Source of the DNA: Polaromonas sp. AET17H-212
GTDB lineage: Bacteria > Pseudomonadota > Gammaproteobacteria > Burkholderiales > Burkholderiaceae_C
Assembly (NCBI RefSeq): GCF_002379085.1
Contig: NZ_NBZW01000018.1
Location: 1 to 64,000, forward strand
Direction: 5' to 3'
Length of the DNA stretch: 64,000 nt
Part shown: positions 37,705-46,941 of the stretch, piece by piece
Numbering within the stretch: the first letter of the stretch is position 1
Layout of the letters: every line of letters begins with the position of its first letter
The notes under the pieces: generated by a model
What the model was told of the DNA's origin: nothing
The model's database searches: none
What the model saw: only the letters and a program-made list of their open reading frames with translations
Made by a program: the position numbers and the translations under genes

Positions 37705-38043
37705 ATGACTGAGCCCAAAGCGCCCTTTCCCTACGAAGGCCCTGAGGCACTGCGCCAGCCCCTGGTGGCGGCACTGACGCGGGTGGTCGACCCGGAGGTC
37801 GCCATGAGCATCGTTGATGTCGGGCTCATCTATGGCGTCACCGTAACCGACGAGAAACTGCATGTCCGGCTGACCATGACATCCGCCGCATGCCCGGTCG
37901 CCGATCTCATCATCGACGAGGTCGAGACCGAACTGGACCGCGTGGCGCCGCCGGACTTGCTGATTGAAGTTGAACTGGTGTGGGAGCCGCCCTGGTCCGC
38001 CGACCGGATGAGCGAGCGCGCCAGGCGCTTCATGCAGTGGTGA
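37705..38043 (+). CDS. DUF59/MIP18 family Fe-S assembly factor
   Basis: A 112-residue protein of the DUF59 family (PaaD, SufT, CIAO2/MIP18 relatives), which help place Fe-S clusters. VVDPEVAMSIVDVGLIYGV and LTMTSAACPVADLI, with the conserved reactive cysteine, are clear. Co-location with nsrR and NO reductase suggests repair of clusters damaged by NO; this is inference. The next gene starts on a GTG overlapping its stop codon (GTGA). Confidence 0.88.
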   Translation: MTEPKAPFPYEGPEALRQPLVAALTRVVDPEVAMSIVDVGLIYGVTVTDEKLHVRLTMTSAACPVADLIIDEVETELDRVAPPDLLIEVELVWEPPWSADRMSERARRFMQW

Positions 38044-39206
38044 ACACATCGCGCCGACCCAGGCAAGCGCAACGCCAGACGACGCCGCGGTGGATCACCC
38101 TGGCCGTGCGGCCGCTGCTGCTGGCAGGGGTCGCGCTGTCGCTGCTGGCCGGCATTGCAGGCGGCCTGCTGCGCGTGGGCGTCGTCCTTCCCGCCCTGCC
38201 GGATGCCCTCTGGCCTGGCCAGGCCGCGCTGGCCCATGCGGCGCTGATGATCTGCGGTTTTCTCGGCACCGTGATCGGCATCGAACGGGCCGTGGCCGTC
38301 AAGCTGCGCGCCGCTTTCCTGGCACCGCTGGCCTCGGGTGCAGGGGGCGCGCTCCTGCTGCTGGGTCAGCCCGGGCCGGGCGCGTGGCTGGGCGTGGCCG
38401 CTGCGGCCATCTTCACCGCGGTCAACATTGTGATCGTGCGGCGCCAGCGCGCCGCCCACACCTGGCTGCTGCTGGTCGCCGCGGGCGCGTGGCTGGCCGG
38501 CAACCTGCTGTTCGCCACGGGCCAAGGCAGCATTGCGACGCTGCCCTGGTGGTTCGCCTTTCTCGTGATGACCATCGCCGCCGAGCGCCTGGAAATGACG
38601 CGGCTGATGCGCCGGCGCCCCGCCGCGGAGCTGTCGCTGCAGGCCGTGCTGGTGGCGCTGCTCGCGGGCGCGGCCTGGTCGGCCCTGGCGCCGGTTGCCG
38701 GCGGGCTGCTGTACGGCGCAGCGCTGACCCTGCTGGCGCTGTGGCTGGCGGTCTTCGACATCGCCCGCCACACCGTCCGGGCGCACGGCCTCAGCCGTTA
38801 TATGGCGGTTTGCCTGCTCGGCGGCTACGCCTGGCTGGCGGTGGCCGGGGTTGCGTGGGCGGGCACCGCCCTGGGCCTGCCGCTGCGCGACGCCGCACTG
38901 CATGCCCTCGGCCTGGGCTTCATCGTCAGCATGATGATGGGCCATGCACCGGTGATCCTGCCGGCCATTGCGCGCATCAAGCTGCAGTTCGGCGCCTTTT
39001 TCTACGTGCCGCTTACCGTGTTGCACCTCTCCCTGCTGCTGCGCCTGGTCGCCGGGATGGCAGGTGACCCGCTGCGCAGCACCGGCGCCGCCCTCAATGC
39101 TGCCGCGATAGCGCTGTTTGCGGCCACCATCGCCGGCGCCGCGATAGCCTGGCGTATCCATCATGGCGGGCCCGACGCCCTGCCCCACCAAAAGACCGAC
39201 CCATGA
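38040..39206 (+). CDS. Multi-pass membrane protein, NnrS-like
   Basis: A 388-residue hydrophobic protein with about 12 predicted membrane helices and no soluble domain. It starts on GTG at 38040 (GTGA overlap) and ends with a four-base overlap to nnrS, so it is made together with both. The layout echoes NnrS (AHAALMICGFLGTVIGIERAV near the N terminus; GFIVSMMMGHAPVILPAIAR near the C terminus), but overall identity to the neighbouring NnrS is low. Candidate haem or copper ligands are His in QAALAHAAL and MMGHAPV. No function is known to me. Confidence 0.75.
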   Translation: MNTSRRPRQAQRQTTPRWITLAVRPLLLAGVALSLLAGIAGGLLRVGVVLPALPDALWPGQAALAHAALMICGFLGTVIGIERAVAVKLRAAFLAPLASGAGGALLLLGQPGPGAWLGVAAAAIFTAVNIVIVRRQRAAHTWLLLVAAGAWLAGNLLFATGQGSIATLPWWFAFLVMTIAAERLEMTRLMRRRPAAELSLQAVLVALLAGAAWSALAPVAGGLLYGAALTLLALWLAVFDIARHTVRAHGLSRYMAVCLLGGYAWLAVAGVAWAGTALGLPLRDAALHALGLGFIVSMMMGHAPVILPAIARIKLQFGAFFYVPLTVLHLSLLLRLVAGMAGDPLRSTGAALNAAAIALFAATIAGAAIAWRIHHGGPDALPHQKTDP

Positions 39207-40393
39207 CTCCCCTCATCGCAGAACCTCCCCGCCCTTCGCCGGCCCCCGCCGGCTGGGCGCTCTGGGACCTCGGCTTTCGTCCGTTTTACCTGCTGGCCAG
39301 CACCTTCGCCGCCCTGTCAATTGGGCTGTGGGCGTTGCAATTTTCCGGCTGGCTGGGCCTGCCCTACCTGCAGGGGCCGATGTGGCACGCCCACGAGATG
39401 CTGTTCGGCTTTGCACTGGCCGTGGTCGTCGGTTTCCTGTTCACGGCCGGGCGCAACTGGTCGAACCGGCCGACCCCCACCGGCTGGCCCCTGGCCGCGC
39501 TGGCCGCCCTGTGGGTCGCGGGCCGGGTCCTGGTACTCACGCCTTTCGGCTGGGCCGCGCTACTGGCCAATGTCGCATTCCCGCTCGCGGCCGCCATCGC
39601 GCTGGCGATTCCCTTCATCGCCGCGCGCAATCGCCGCAACTACTTTTTTGTCGGTCTGTTGCTGCTGATGTCGGTAGCCGTGCTCGGCATTCACCTGGCC
39701 CAACTCGGCGTCATGCAGCTTCCAGGCTGGGTCGGCATCCAGCTTGCCCTCGATATCATGCTGTTCATCATGGCCGTGATGGGCGGCCGGGTGATTCCCA
39801 TGTTCACCAACAACGGTGTCCCGGGCGCCAATGCCACGCGCCTGCCCCTGCTGGAGAAAGCCGCGCTGGGCAGCGTGCTGGTGCTGCTGCTGGCCGACGC
39901 CGTGCAACTGCACGGCGTGTGGCTGGCCGCCGTGGCTGGCGCATGCGCGCTTGCCCACCTTGCCCGCTGGAGCCTGTGGCGCCCCTGGAAGACAGGGCGC
40001 GCGCCGCTGGTCTGGGTATTGCAGGTCGCCTACTTCTGGATCCCGGTGCATCTCGTGCTGCGCGCCCTGGCAGCGGCGGGATGGGTGGCCCCTTCGCTGG
40101 CCACGCATGCGCTGACGGTGGGTGCCATCGGCGGCCTCATCATCGGCATGATGACGCGTACCGCACGCGGCCACACTGGCCGGCCCTTGCGGGCCGACCG
40201 CAGCGATGTGGCCTGTTATGTCCTTGTCCTGCTCGCGGCGCTGGTCCGCGTGTTCGTGCCGCTCGCTGCCCCGGCCTGGATCATCGAGGCCACGTTGGGA
40301 TCGGCCGCACTGTGGTCTGCCGGCTTCGCGCTCTATGCCGTGCGCTACTGGCCGGTGCTGACACGGCCGCGTATTGACGGACAGGCCGGCTGA
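39203..40393 (+). CDS. nnrS: NnrS family haem-copper membrane protein
   Basis: NnrS is a membrane protein needed for resistance to NO and reported to protect against iron-NO complexes. The 396-residue product has 12 predicted helices, the N-terminal WALWDLGFRPFYLLAST, the HAHEMLFGFALAVVVGFLFTA pattern and the C-terminal IGGLIIGMMTRTARGHTGRPL with conserved His, all typical. It begins inside the stop codon of the NnrS-like gene (ATGA). Confidence 0.93.
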   Translation: MTPLIAEPPRPSPAPAGWALWDLGFRPFYLLASTFAALSIGLWALQFSGWLGLPYLQGPMWHAHEMLFGFALAVVVGFLFTAGRNWSNRPTPTGWPLAALAALWVAGRVLVLTPFGWAALLANVAFPLAAAIALAIPFIAARNRRNYFFVGLLLLMSVAVLGIHLAQLGVMQLPGWVGIQLALDIMLFIMAVMGGRVIPMFTNNGVPGANATRLPLLEKAALGSVLVLLLADAVQLHGVWLAAVAGACALAHLARWSLWRPWKTGRAPLVWVLQVAYFWIPVHLVLRALAAAGWVAPSLATHALTVGAIGGLIIGMMTRTARGHTGRPLRADRSDVACYVLVLLAALVRVFVPLAAPAWIIEATLGSAALWSAGFALYAVRYWPVLTRPRIDGQAG

Positions 40394-40430
40394 CCGCGGG
40401 CACTTTACCCGCCGGGCGCAAAATGGGGCC

Positions 40431-41276
40431 ATGAAACCACCCAAGCGACTGCAGTCATTGATCGAAGAAGGCCTGATCGACACCGTGGTGCGGCAGTTGA
40501 TGAGCGGCAAGGAAGCCATGGTCTACGTCGTGCGCTGTGGTGACGACACGCGCTGCGCCAAGATTTACAAGGAAGCCGACCAGCGCAGCTTCCGGCAGGC
40601 GGTGGACTACACCGAAAACCGCAAGGTCAAGAACACGCGCCAGGCGCGTGCGATGGCCAAGGGGACCCGCTTTGGCCGGCAGGCAGCCGAGGCGGCCTGG
40701 CAAAGCGCCGAAGTCGACGCACTGTACCGCCTGGCCGCCGCCGGTGTGCGCGTGCCCACACCGCACAACTTCTGCGACGGCGTGCTGCTGATGGAGCTGG
40801 TGACCGACGAACATGGCGACGCGGCGCCGCGCCTGAACGATGTGGAGTTCACGCCGGAGCAGGCACGCCTGCACCATGCCACGCTGCTCACGGAGGTGGT
40901 GCGCATGTTGTGTGCCGGCGTCGTGCACGGCGACCTGTCCGAGTTCAATGTGCTGCTGGCCGCGGACGGGCCCGTCATCATCGACCTGCCGCAGGCCGTC
41001 GATGCTGCCGGCAACAACCACGCCAGCCGCATGCTGCTGCGCGATGTCGCCAACCTGCGCGGCTTTTTCGGCCGTTTCGCGCCCGACCTGCTGGCCACCG
41101 CCTACGGCCATGAGATCTGGGACCTGTACCAGCGCGGCGTGTTGCGGCCCGATACGGTGCTCACCGGGCGTTTCGCGCACCAGCTCGGACCGGTGGACAT
41201 GCGCGCCGTGATGGGCGAGATCGACGATGCGCGGGCCGAGGAAGCGGCACGCCGCCTGCGCATGCAGGCCCTGTAG
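40431..41276 (+). CDS. RIO1 family serine/threonine kinase
   Basis: A 281-residue atypical protein kinase. The ATP-binding part is [28 protein letters not shown], split by RIO-type spacing (landmark region), the catalytic loop is [18 protein letters not shown] and the metal loop [16 protein letters not shown]. In archaea and eukaryotes RIO kinases work in ribosome assembly; bacterial members are little studied. The ATG at 40431 is 37 bases after nnrS, on the same strand and before the alternative oxidase, which hints at a role under NO or low oxygen. Confidence 0.88.
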   Translation: MKPPKRLQSLIEEGLIDTVVRQLMSGKEAMVYVVRCGDDTRCAKIYKEADQRSFRQAVDYTENRKVKNTRQARAMAKGTRFGRQAAEAAWQSAEVDALYRLAAAGVRVPTPHNFCDGVLLMELVTDEHGDAAPRLNDVEFTPEQARLHHATLLTEVVRMLCAGVVHGDLSEFNVLLAADGPVIIDLPQAVDAAGNNHASRMLLRDVANLRGFFGRFAPDLLATAYGHEIWDLYQRGVLRPDTVLTGRFAHQLGPVDMRAVMGEIDDARAEEAARRLRMQAL

Positions 41277-41367
41277 GCACACGCGGCCTGCTGCCCGACA
41301 GACAGGCGCACGCCTTTGGTGTACGGTGGTCCGCAAGGCTGCACATCCCGTGCATGCGAAGGCCCCC

Positions 41368-41997
41368 ATGAACAATCCTCACTACACACCCCGCACCTTT
41401 GGCGACCGCTTTGCCTACGCCTTTGTCCGCTTCCTGCGCTTTTTTGCCGACCTGTTTTTTGCCAAGCGCTACGGCCACCGCGCCATCGTGCTGGAAACCG
41501 TCGCCGCAGTTCCCGGCATGGTGGGGGCCACGCTGACGCACCTGCGCTGCCTGCGCCGCATCGAGGACGACAAGGGCTGGATACGCACGCTGATGGACGA
41601 GGCCGAGAACGAGCGCATGCACCTGATGACCTTCATCAAAATCGCGCAGCCCAACTGGTTTGAGCGCGGGCTGGTCATCCTGGTACAGGGGTTCTTCTAC
41701 AACGCCTACTTCCTGCTGTACCTGATCGCCCCGGGCGTGGCGCACCGGGTGGTCGGGTACTTTGAGGAAGAGGCCTACACCAGCTACACCCACTACCTGG
41801 CGCTGATCGACTCGGGCGCCCATGCCAATGTGGCGGCCCCGCAGATTGCCAAGGACTACTGGAAGCTGCCCGCCGACGCAACCTTGCGGGACGTGGTGCT
41901 GGCCGTGCGGGAAGACGAGGCGGGGCACCGCGACGTGAACCACGGTTTTGCCAATGCGCTGCATGGCGGCGGTGCGCAGCAGCGCGCCGCCGGCTGA
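41368..41997 (+). CDS. aox: Alternative oxidase (AOX)
   Basis: AOX is a diiron membrane-surface quinol oxidase that reduces O2 to water without pumping protons and resists NO and cyanide. The 209-residue product has all six expected iron ligands: Glu43 (VLETVA), Glu82 and His85 (NERMH), Glu134 (FEEEAYTSY), Glu184 and His187 ([12 protein letters not shown]). Two hydrophobic helices near 40-60 and 103-122 match the family. AOX is uncommon in bacteria. It ends the nor-nsrR-nnrS run, 91 bp after the RIO kinase; in Vibrio fischeri aox is under NsrR/NO control, which fits this position. Confidence 0.95.
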   Translation: MNNPHYTPRTFGDRFAYAFVRFLRFFADLFFAKRYGHRAIVLETVAAVPGMVGATLTHLRCLRRIEDDKGWIRTLMDEAENERMHLMTFIKIAQPNWFERGLVILVQGFFYNAYFLLYLIAPGVAHRVVGYFEEEAYTSYTHYLALIDSGAHANVAAPQIAKDYWKLPADATLRDVVLAVREDEAGHRDVNHGFANALHGGGAQQRAAG

Positions 41998-42016
41998 GAA
42001 GGGTTCTCCGGGCGTG

Positions 42017-42889
42017 TCAGCGCACCGGGTTTTCCAGGCTGCCGATCCCGTCGATTTCCACCCGCACCACATCACCGGCCTGGAGGTACTTCGGCGGCTT
42101 GAAGCCAATACCGACACCGACCGGCGTGCCGGTGGCGATCACGTCACCGGGGTAGAGCGTGATGCCGGCCGAGAGGGTTTCGATCAGTTTGGGAATGTCA
42201 AAGATCAGGTCCGCGGTTGAGGCGTTCTGGCGTTCCTCGCCATTGACATAGCAGCGCACCCCGGTTTTGGTACCGTCCAGTTCGTCGGCACTCACCAGCC
42301 ACGGACCCATGGGGCAGAAGGTGTCGAACGATTTGCCCATGTGCCATTGCTGGTGACGGCCTTGCCAGTCGCGCGCAGTGATGTCGTTGAGGATGGTGTA
42401 GCCCCAGACATGGGCCATCGCGTCTTTCGCGGCAATGCCCTTGCCGCCGCGTCCGATGATGACGGCCAGTTCGGCCTCGTAATCGATCGCCATGGAAACC
42501 GCCGGCATCTCGATGGCGGCGCCGGGACCGACCACGGATTCCGGCACCTTGGTGAAGATGATGGGGTCGGCAGGAATGTCACCGCCCGATTTGGCGCTGC
42601 TGTCAAAGCCGCTGCCGGCAAACTCTTTCGCGTGCGCAAAGTAGTTTTTCCCGACACAGAAAATATTCCGGCGCGGCCTGGGCAGCGGGGCGACGATCTG
42701 CACCTCATGGAGGGCGAGGGCGGGCAACAGGGCCGGCAGGGTGTCGCCACGCGCCTGCATCTCGATCAGCGCCTGCGCCCCCAGGTCGCTCTGCGCTTCG
42801 GGCAGATCAAAGGGCTGGACGTGCTGGAGGTCGGCGGACACCAGACCCACACCGGACCGGCCATTGAGGCGGTAGGCAACAATTTTCAT
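42017..42889 (-). CDS. Fumarylacetoacetate hydrolase (FAH) family protein
   Basis: A 290-residue metal-dependent enzyme that hydrolyses, decarboxylates or isomerises 2-oxo-enol acids in degradation of aromatics and related compounds. FCVGKNYFAHAKEFA, YEAELAVIIGRGGKGI (acidic metal ligands), GYTILNDITARDWQ and CPMGPWLVSADEL follow the family order. It starts 182 bp from the divergent Bug/Bug/ModA-like run, and the shared gap suggests joint control. The substrate is not visible. Confidence 0.9.
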   Translation of the reverse strand: MKIVAYRLNGRSGVGLVSADLQHVQPFDLPEAQSDLGAQALIEMQARGDTLPALLPALALHEVQIVAPLPRPRRNIFCVGKNYFAHAKEFAGSGFDSSAKSGGDIPADPIIFTKVPESVVGPGAAIEMPAVSMAIDYEAELAVIIGRGGKGIAAKDAMAHVWGYTILNDITARDWQGRHQQWHMGKSFDTFCPMGPWLVSADELDGTKTGVRCYVNGEERQNASTADLIFDIPKLIETLSAGITLYPGDVIATGTPVGVGIGFKPPKYLQAGDVVRVEIDGIGSLENPVR

Positions 42890-43028
42890 GGCGCTGTCTC
42901 TCTTTGTTTTTGCCCGGCAGGAAGGTGCCGCGGCGGTTGCGGAAGCAGGAGCCTGGGGACAGACTCCTAGGGATTGCGATTACCCAAAAATTTCAGGCGG
43001 ATGTTAGCATGCAAACCATAAAAAGTGC

Positions 43029-43045
43029 GCGGGTTGTCGACCCGC
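43029..43045 (+). other. Hairpin in the leader of the Bug gene
   Basis: GCGGGT-TGTCG-ACCCGC forms a 6-bp stem with a 5-base spacer, 27 bases before the ATG at 43072. It may be an operator or an mRNA structure. Confidence 0.35.
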
Positions 43046-43071
43046 CGCAGATCAACCCTCAGGAGACAAAC

Positions 43072-44040
43072 ATGAAACGCAGATCCGTATTGTTGGGTGC
43101 CTTGCTCATTTCGGCCACCACCTGGGTGGCCGCACAAAACGCGTGGCCCGTACGCCCCATCACCATGATCGTGCCTTTCCCGCCTGGTGGCCTGGCCGAC
43201 CTCGTGGCACGCCCTGTGGCCGAAGCCATGTCACGCGACCTGGGTCAGCCGGTGGTGATTGAAAACAAGGCCGGCGCCGGCGGCGGCATCGGCATGGGCG
43301 TGGCCGCCAAAGCCAAGCCCGATGGTTACACCGTGCTCCTGGCCTTGTCCTCGCTGACCGTCATTCCCGAGGCGGACACCCTGCGCGGGCGCCCGCCCAT
43401 GTTTGCGCTCAACGACCTGCGCCCGATCGCGCGGTTTACCGCCGACCCGACCGTGCTGGCGGTGCGCGCCGAGTCGCCATGGAAAACCGTGAAGGATTTT
43501 GTCGAGGATGCCAGGAAGCGCCCGGGCGCGATCAACTACGGCTCATCGGGCAACTACGGCACCATGCATGTGCCCATGGAAATCCTCTCGCAGAACGCTG
43601 GCGTAAAGATGACGCACATCCCTTTCACCGGCGCAGGCCCCGCAGTGGTGGCGCTGCTGGGCGGGCAAATCGACGCGGTCTCCTCCGGGCCCGCAACCGT
43701 GCTGCAGCACGTCAAGGCCGGCAAACTGCGGGTACTGGCCCATTGGGGCAATGGCAAGCTCGCTGCCCTGCCAGAGGCGCCCAGCCTGAAAGACGCGGGT
43801 TACAACGCCGAGTACGCGCAGTGGTCCGGCCTGTTCATCCCCAAAGACACCCCTGAACCCATTGCCCAGCGACTGCGCGCCGCCGCCAACGCGGCCGCGC
43901 AGGACAGCAAGGTCAAGGAAGTCATCCTCAGCGCCGGCAGCCCGGTGTTGTACCAGGACGCCGCCGACTTCGAGAAATACGTGCAGGCCGACGCCAAACG
44001 CATGGCCGAGGTCGTCAAGCGCATCGGCAAGCTCGACTAG
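43072..44040 (+). CDS. Bug family tricarboxylate-type substrate-binding protein
   Basis: A 322-residue periplasmic binding protein with a Sec signal (MKRRSVLLGALLISATTWVAAQ) and the Bug marks ITMIVPFPPGGLADLVARPVA, ENKAGAGGGIGMGVAAKAKPDGYT (landmark region) and INYGSSGNYGTMHVPMEIL. AGGAGA precedes the ATG by about seven bases. A second Bug gene follows 38 bases later. Together with the FAH enzyme opposite it probably serves uptake of an organic acid; no TctAB membrane proteins are near. Confidence 0.93.
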   Translation: MKRRSVLLGALLISATTWVAAQNAWPVRPITMIVPFPPGGLADLVARPVAEAMSRDLGQPVVIENKAGAGGGIGMGVAAKAKPDGYTVLLALSSLTVIPEADTLRGRPPMFALNDLRPIARFTADPTVLAVRAESPWKTVKDFVEDARKRPGAINYGSSGNYGTMHVPMEILSQNAGVKMTHIPFTGAGPAVVALLGGQIDAVSSGPATVLQHVKAGKLRVLAHWGNGKLAALPEAPSLKDAGYNAEYAQWSGLFIPKDTPEPIAQRLRAAANAAAQDSKVKEVILSAGSPVLYQDAADFEKYVQADAKRMAEVVKRIGKLD

Positions 44041-44078
44041 GGCCTGTTCCCAACGCCAGGTCTTCAACGGAGAACCTC

Positions 44079-45050
44079 ATGGGCCTCAGAAAAACTTTTC
44101 TTCTTGCGCTGGGCCTGGCCGCGACAGCCCTGGCCACCAACGCCGCCGCGCAGGCTTACCCCGGCAAGCCGGTGAAAATCATCGTGCCCTTCGCCGCGGG
44201 CGGTCCGGCCGACAACTACGCCCGCTTCATCGCGCAGCGCCTGCAGGATGCACTGGGCCAGTCCTTTGTGGTCGACAACCGGCCCGGCGCCGGCTCCATC
44301 ATCGGCACCGACATGGTGGCCAAAGCGGCGCCCGATGGCTACACGCTGCTGATGATGTCCAACACCCACACGGTCAACGAAACGCTGATTCCGGCCAAGC
44401 CCTTCCAGCTCATGCGCGACTTTGTGGCGGTGGCGCCGGTCAATTACTCGGACCTGGTGCTGGTCGCCAACCCGGCACTGCCGGCTTCGTCCCTGAAGGA
44501 CCTGGTCCAGCAGGCCAAGGCCAGGCCCGGCAAGTTCAATTACGCGTCCTCCGGTCCCGGCACGCCCTACCACATGGCCGGTGAACTGTTCAAGAGCATG
44601 GCCGGCGTCTACCTCGTGCATATCCCTTACCGCGGCAGTTCCGGCGCGCGCACCGACGTGATCGGTGGCCAGGTCGACGTGATGTTTGATGCTGTCACCA
44701 CCATGGCCGAGCAGATCAAGGCCGGCAAGGTCAAGGCCATCGCCACCACCGGCCGAACCCGTTCCGACGTGCTGCCGGATGTGCCGACCATGAACGAAGC
44801 CGGCGTGCCCGGTTATGAAGCCACGATCTGGTTGGGCCTGATGGCGCCGCGCGGCACGCCCAAGGCCGTCGTCGACCGGCTCAATGAAGCGGTCTCGAAA
44901 ATCGCCAGCCAGCCGGAAGTCAAACAACTCTGGGTCAAGCAGGGGGCCGTGCCGCTGCTGATGACACCGGAGGTATTCGACAAATACATGCGCGACGACA
45001 TCGCCAAATGGTCGCGTGTGATCAAAACCGCCGGCATCAAGGTCGACTGA
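44079..45050 (+). CDS. Bug family tricarboxylate-type substrate-binding protein
   Basis: A 323-residue binding protein with a Sec signal ending near TNAAAQAYPG. KPVKIIVPFAAGGPADNYARFI and DNRPGAGSIIGTDMVAKAAPDGYT (landmark region) mark the family. It lies between another Bug gene and a ModA-like gene. The two Bug proteins are too different to be a recent tandem copy, so they probably bind different ligands or partners. Confidence 0.93.
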   Translation: MGLRKTFLLALGLAATALATNAAAQAYPGKPVKIIVPFAAGGPADNYARFIAQRLQDALGQSFVVDNRPGAGSIIGTDMVAKAAPDGYTLLMMSNTHTVNETLIPAKPFQLMRDFVAVAPVNYSDLVLVANPALPASSLKDLVQQAKARPGKFNYASSGPGTPYHMAGELFKSMAGVYLVHIPYRGSSGARTDVIGGQVDVMFDAVTTMAEQIKAGKVKAIATTGRTRSDVLPDVPTMNEAGVPGYEATIWLGLMAPRGTPKAVVDRLNEAVSKIASQPEVKQLWVKQGAVPLLMTPEVFDKYMRDDIAKWSRVIKTAGIKVD

Positions 45051-45071
45051 GACTGGCAAACCGGAACCTCC

Positions 45072-45779
45072 ATGACCCGACTTCATCTGCTCAGCGGCGG
45101 CGCCGCCAATGGCCTGGTCTCCGCGCTGCAGGCCCGCTTTCTCGCACAAACCGGCCTGGCCATCGAAGGCAGCTTCAATGCCGTCGGCATGATGCGGGAT
45201 CAGCTGCTGGCCGGGGCCCCTTGCGATGTCGTGATCCTGACCGATGCACTGATCAGGCAGCTGACCGACAGCGGCCATGTGGTGGCCGGCAGTGCCCGGC
45301 CGCTGGGCGTCGTGAAAACCGGCATCGCGGTGAAAGACGGCGCTGTCACCCCCCCGCTGGAAAACAAGGCCCAGCTCAGGCAGGCCCTGCTGTCGGCAAG
45401 CGCGGTCTATTTTCCCGACCCGGTCAAGGCCACGGCCGGCATTCACTTCATGAACGTGCTCAAACAGCTGGGCATTGATGTCGAACTGGGCGATCGCCTG
45501 TGCCCCTGTCCCAATGGCGCAGCGGCCATGCAGGCCCTGTCGCAGGCCGGCGAGCCCGACGCCATCGGCTGCACCCAGGTGACTGAAATCATCTTCGCCC
45601 CGGGCGTGCAACTGGTGGCCCCCCTGCCGAAAGAATTCGAGCTGGCGACGGTCTACACCGCCGCTGTCTGCAGCCGGGCCACGCAGCCGCAAGCCGCCGC
45701 CACCCTGATCGAGCTGCTCACCAGTGAAGATGCTGCCGGGCTTCGCAGCGCCGGCGGCTTCGAACCCGCGGCGCGTTGA
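45072..45779 (+). CDS. ModA-like (molybdate-type) binding-fold protein without a signal peptide
   Basis: A 235-residue protein of the type 2 periplasmic-binding fold most like molybdate-binding ModA ([67 protein letters not shown], landmark regions). Unlike ModA it starts straight with the first beta strand ([10 protein letters not shown]) and has no signal peptide, so it probably stays in the cytoplasm and may act as a ligand sensor or enzyme-like protein. It begins 21 bases after the second Bug gene. No modB/modC genes are present. Confidence 0.8.
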   Translation: MTRLHLLSGGAANGLVSALQARFLAQTGLAIEGSFNAVGMMRDQLLAGAPCDVVILTDALIRQLTDSGHVVAGSARPLGVVKTGIAVKDGAVTPPLENKAQLRQALLSASAVYFPDPVKATAGIHFMNVLKQLGIDVELGDRLCPCPNGAAAMQALSQAGEPDAIGCTQVTEIIFAPGVQLVAPLPKEFELATVYTAAVCSRATQPQAAATLIELLTSEDAAGLRSAGGFEPAAR

Positions 45780-45909
45780 TCCAGCTCAGTCTGGGTCAGG
45801 GCGTCGCAGCGCCTTCCATGACCTGACAACACGCTGTTTGCTGACACGATCCGTTTTCCGGCGGTCCTACCATGGGCTGGCCCCATACCGGGCCTACGGA
45901 ATCTTCACC

Positions 45910-46941
45910 ATGCAAACAAGCTCTCTTCTTGCCCGCCGCCATCTGCTCTGCTGGCTGGCCGCCAGCGCCGCATTTCCCGCAGCCGCCGTCCCCCAGTCCC
46001 AGCGAAAAAAAGCCGTCGCTGCCGCCGGCCAGACCGGCACGGCCATGATGGCACGCGTGAACGCGGCCACCGATATGCCTGTCCTGGGCTCGGGCGCCCG
46101 CGGCGAAGCCGTCTTGCGTGCGCAGATCCTGCTCGATCGCGCATGGTTTTCTCCCGGCGAGATTGACGGCGCCTTCGGCACCAACATGCGCCGCATGGTG
46201 GCCGCGTTCCAGACGGCCAACGGCCTCAAGTCCACCGGTCGCATCGACAGCGAAACCTGGAAAACCCTGGCAGGCCCGTCGCCTGCGCCCCTGCTGGCCG
46301 AATACACCATCAGCAAGGAAGACGCGGCAGGCCCCTTCACCAAAACACCTGCGGACATGATGGAGCGGGCCCGGCTCAAGTCGCTGGACTATGAAACCGT
46401 CCAGGAGGCGCTGGCAGAAAAATTCCATTGCAGCTCGAAGTGGCTGCGTGACGCCAACCGCGGCAGCCGCTTTGAGGCCGGCGACAAGATTGTTGCACCG
46501 ACGTCCGGCAGCGACAGTCCGCCGAGCAAGGCGGCATCCATTCGCATCGACAAGTCGGAGCGCGTGCTCTACCTGCTCGACAAGGCGGATTTGCCGGTGG
46601 CAGCCTTTCCGGCCAGCATCGGCGGCGCGTCGGACCCGCTGCCCCTGGGACGCATGGAAGTCAAGAATGCCGCCAAGGACCCGGTGTTCACCTACGATCC
46701 CGTGCTGCTCAAGAACGCGAAAAAAACCAACGCCAAAACCGATATTGCCGCAGGCCCGAACAACCCGGTGGGCGTGTACTGGCTCGGGCTCAGCAAGCCG
46801 CACTGGGGCATCCACGGCACGCCCGACCCTTCACGCGTCGGCACGGCAGAAACCAATGGCTGCATCCACCTGACCAACTGGGACGTGTTGCGCCTGGCCC
46901 AGGTGGTGAAGACCGGTTTTGCGGTGGACGTCCATGCCTGA
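45910..46941 (+). CDS. L,D-transpeptidase (YkuD) with peptidoglycan-binding domain
   Basis: A 343-residue exported enzyme that cross-links peptidoglycan or links proteins to it. An N-terminal signal ([20 protein letters not shown]), a PG_binding_1 domain ([23 protein letters not shown] region, about 70-125) and a C-terminal YkuD domain are present; the active site is in [20 protein letters not shown] followed by C-I-H, with the catalytic cysteine. The ATG at 45910 gives the signal peptide; it overlaps the M23 gene by eight bases. Confidence 0.88.
   Translation: MQTSSLLARRHLLCWLAASAAFPAAAVPQSQRKKAVAAAGQTGTAMMARVNAATDMPVLGSGARGEAVLRAQILLDRAWFSPGEIDGAFGTNMRRMVAAFQTANGLKSTGRIDSETWKTLAGPSPAPLLAEYTISKEDAAGPFTKTPADMMERARLKSLDYETVQEALAEKFHCSSKWLRDANRGSRFEAGDKIVAPTSGSDSPPSKAASIRIDKSERVLYLLDKADLPVAAFPASIGGASDPLPLGRMEVKNAAKDPVFTYDPVLLKNAKKTNAKTDIAAGPNNPVGVYWLGLSKPHWGIHGTPDPSRVGTAETNGCIHLTNWDVLRLAQVVKTGFAVDVHA

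Noticed and set aside
44064..45692. 542-codon open frame on the minus strand
   Set aside because: Antisense to two Bug genes and the ModA-like gene, all of which have signature motifs.
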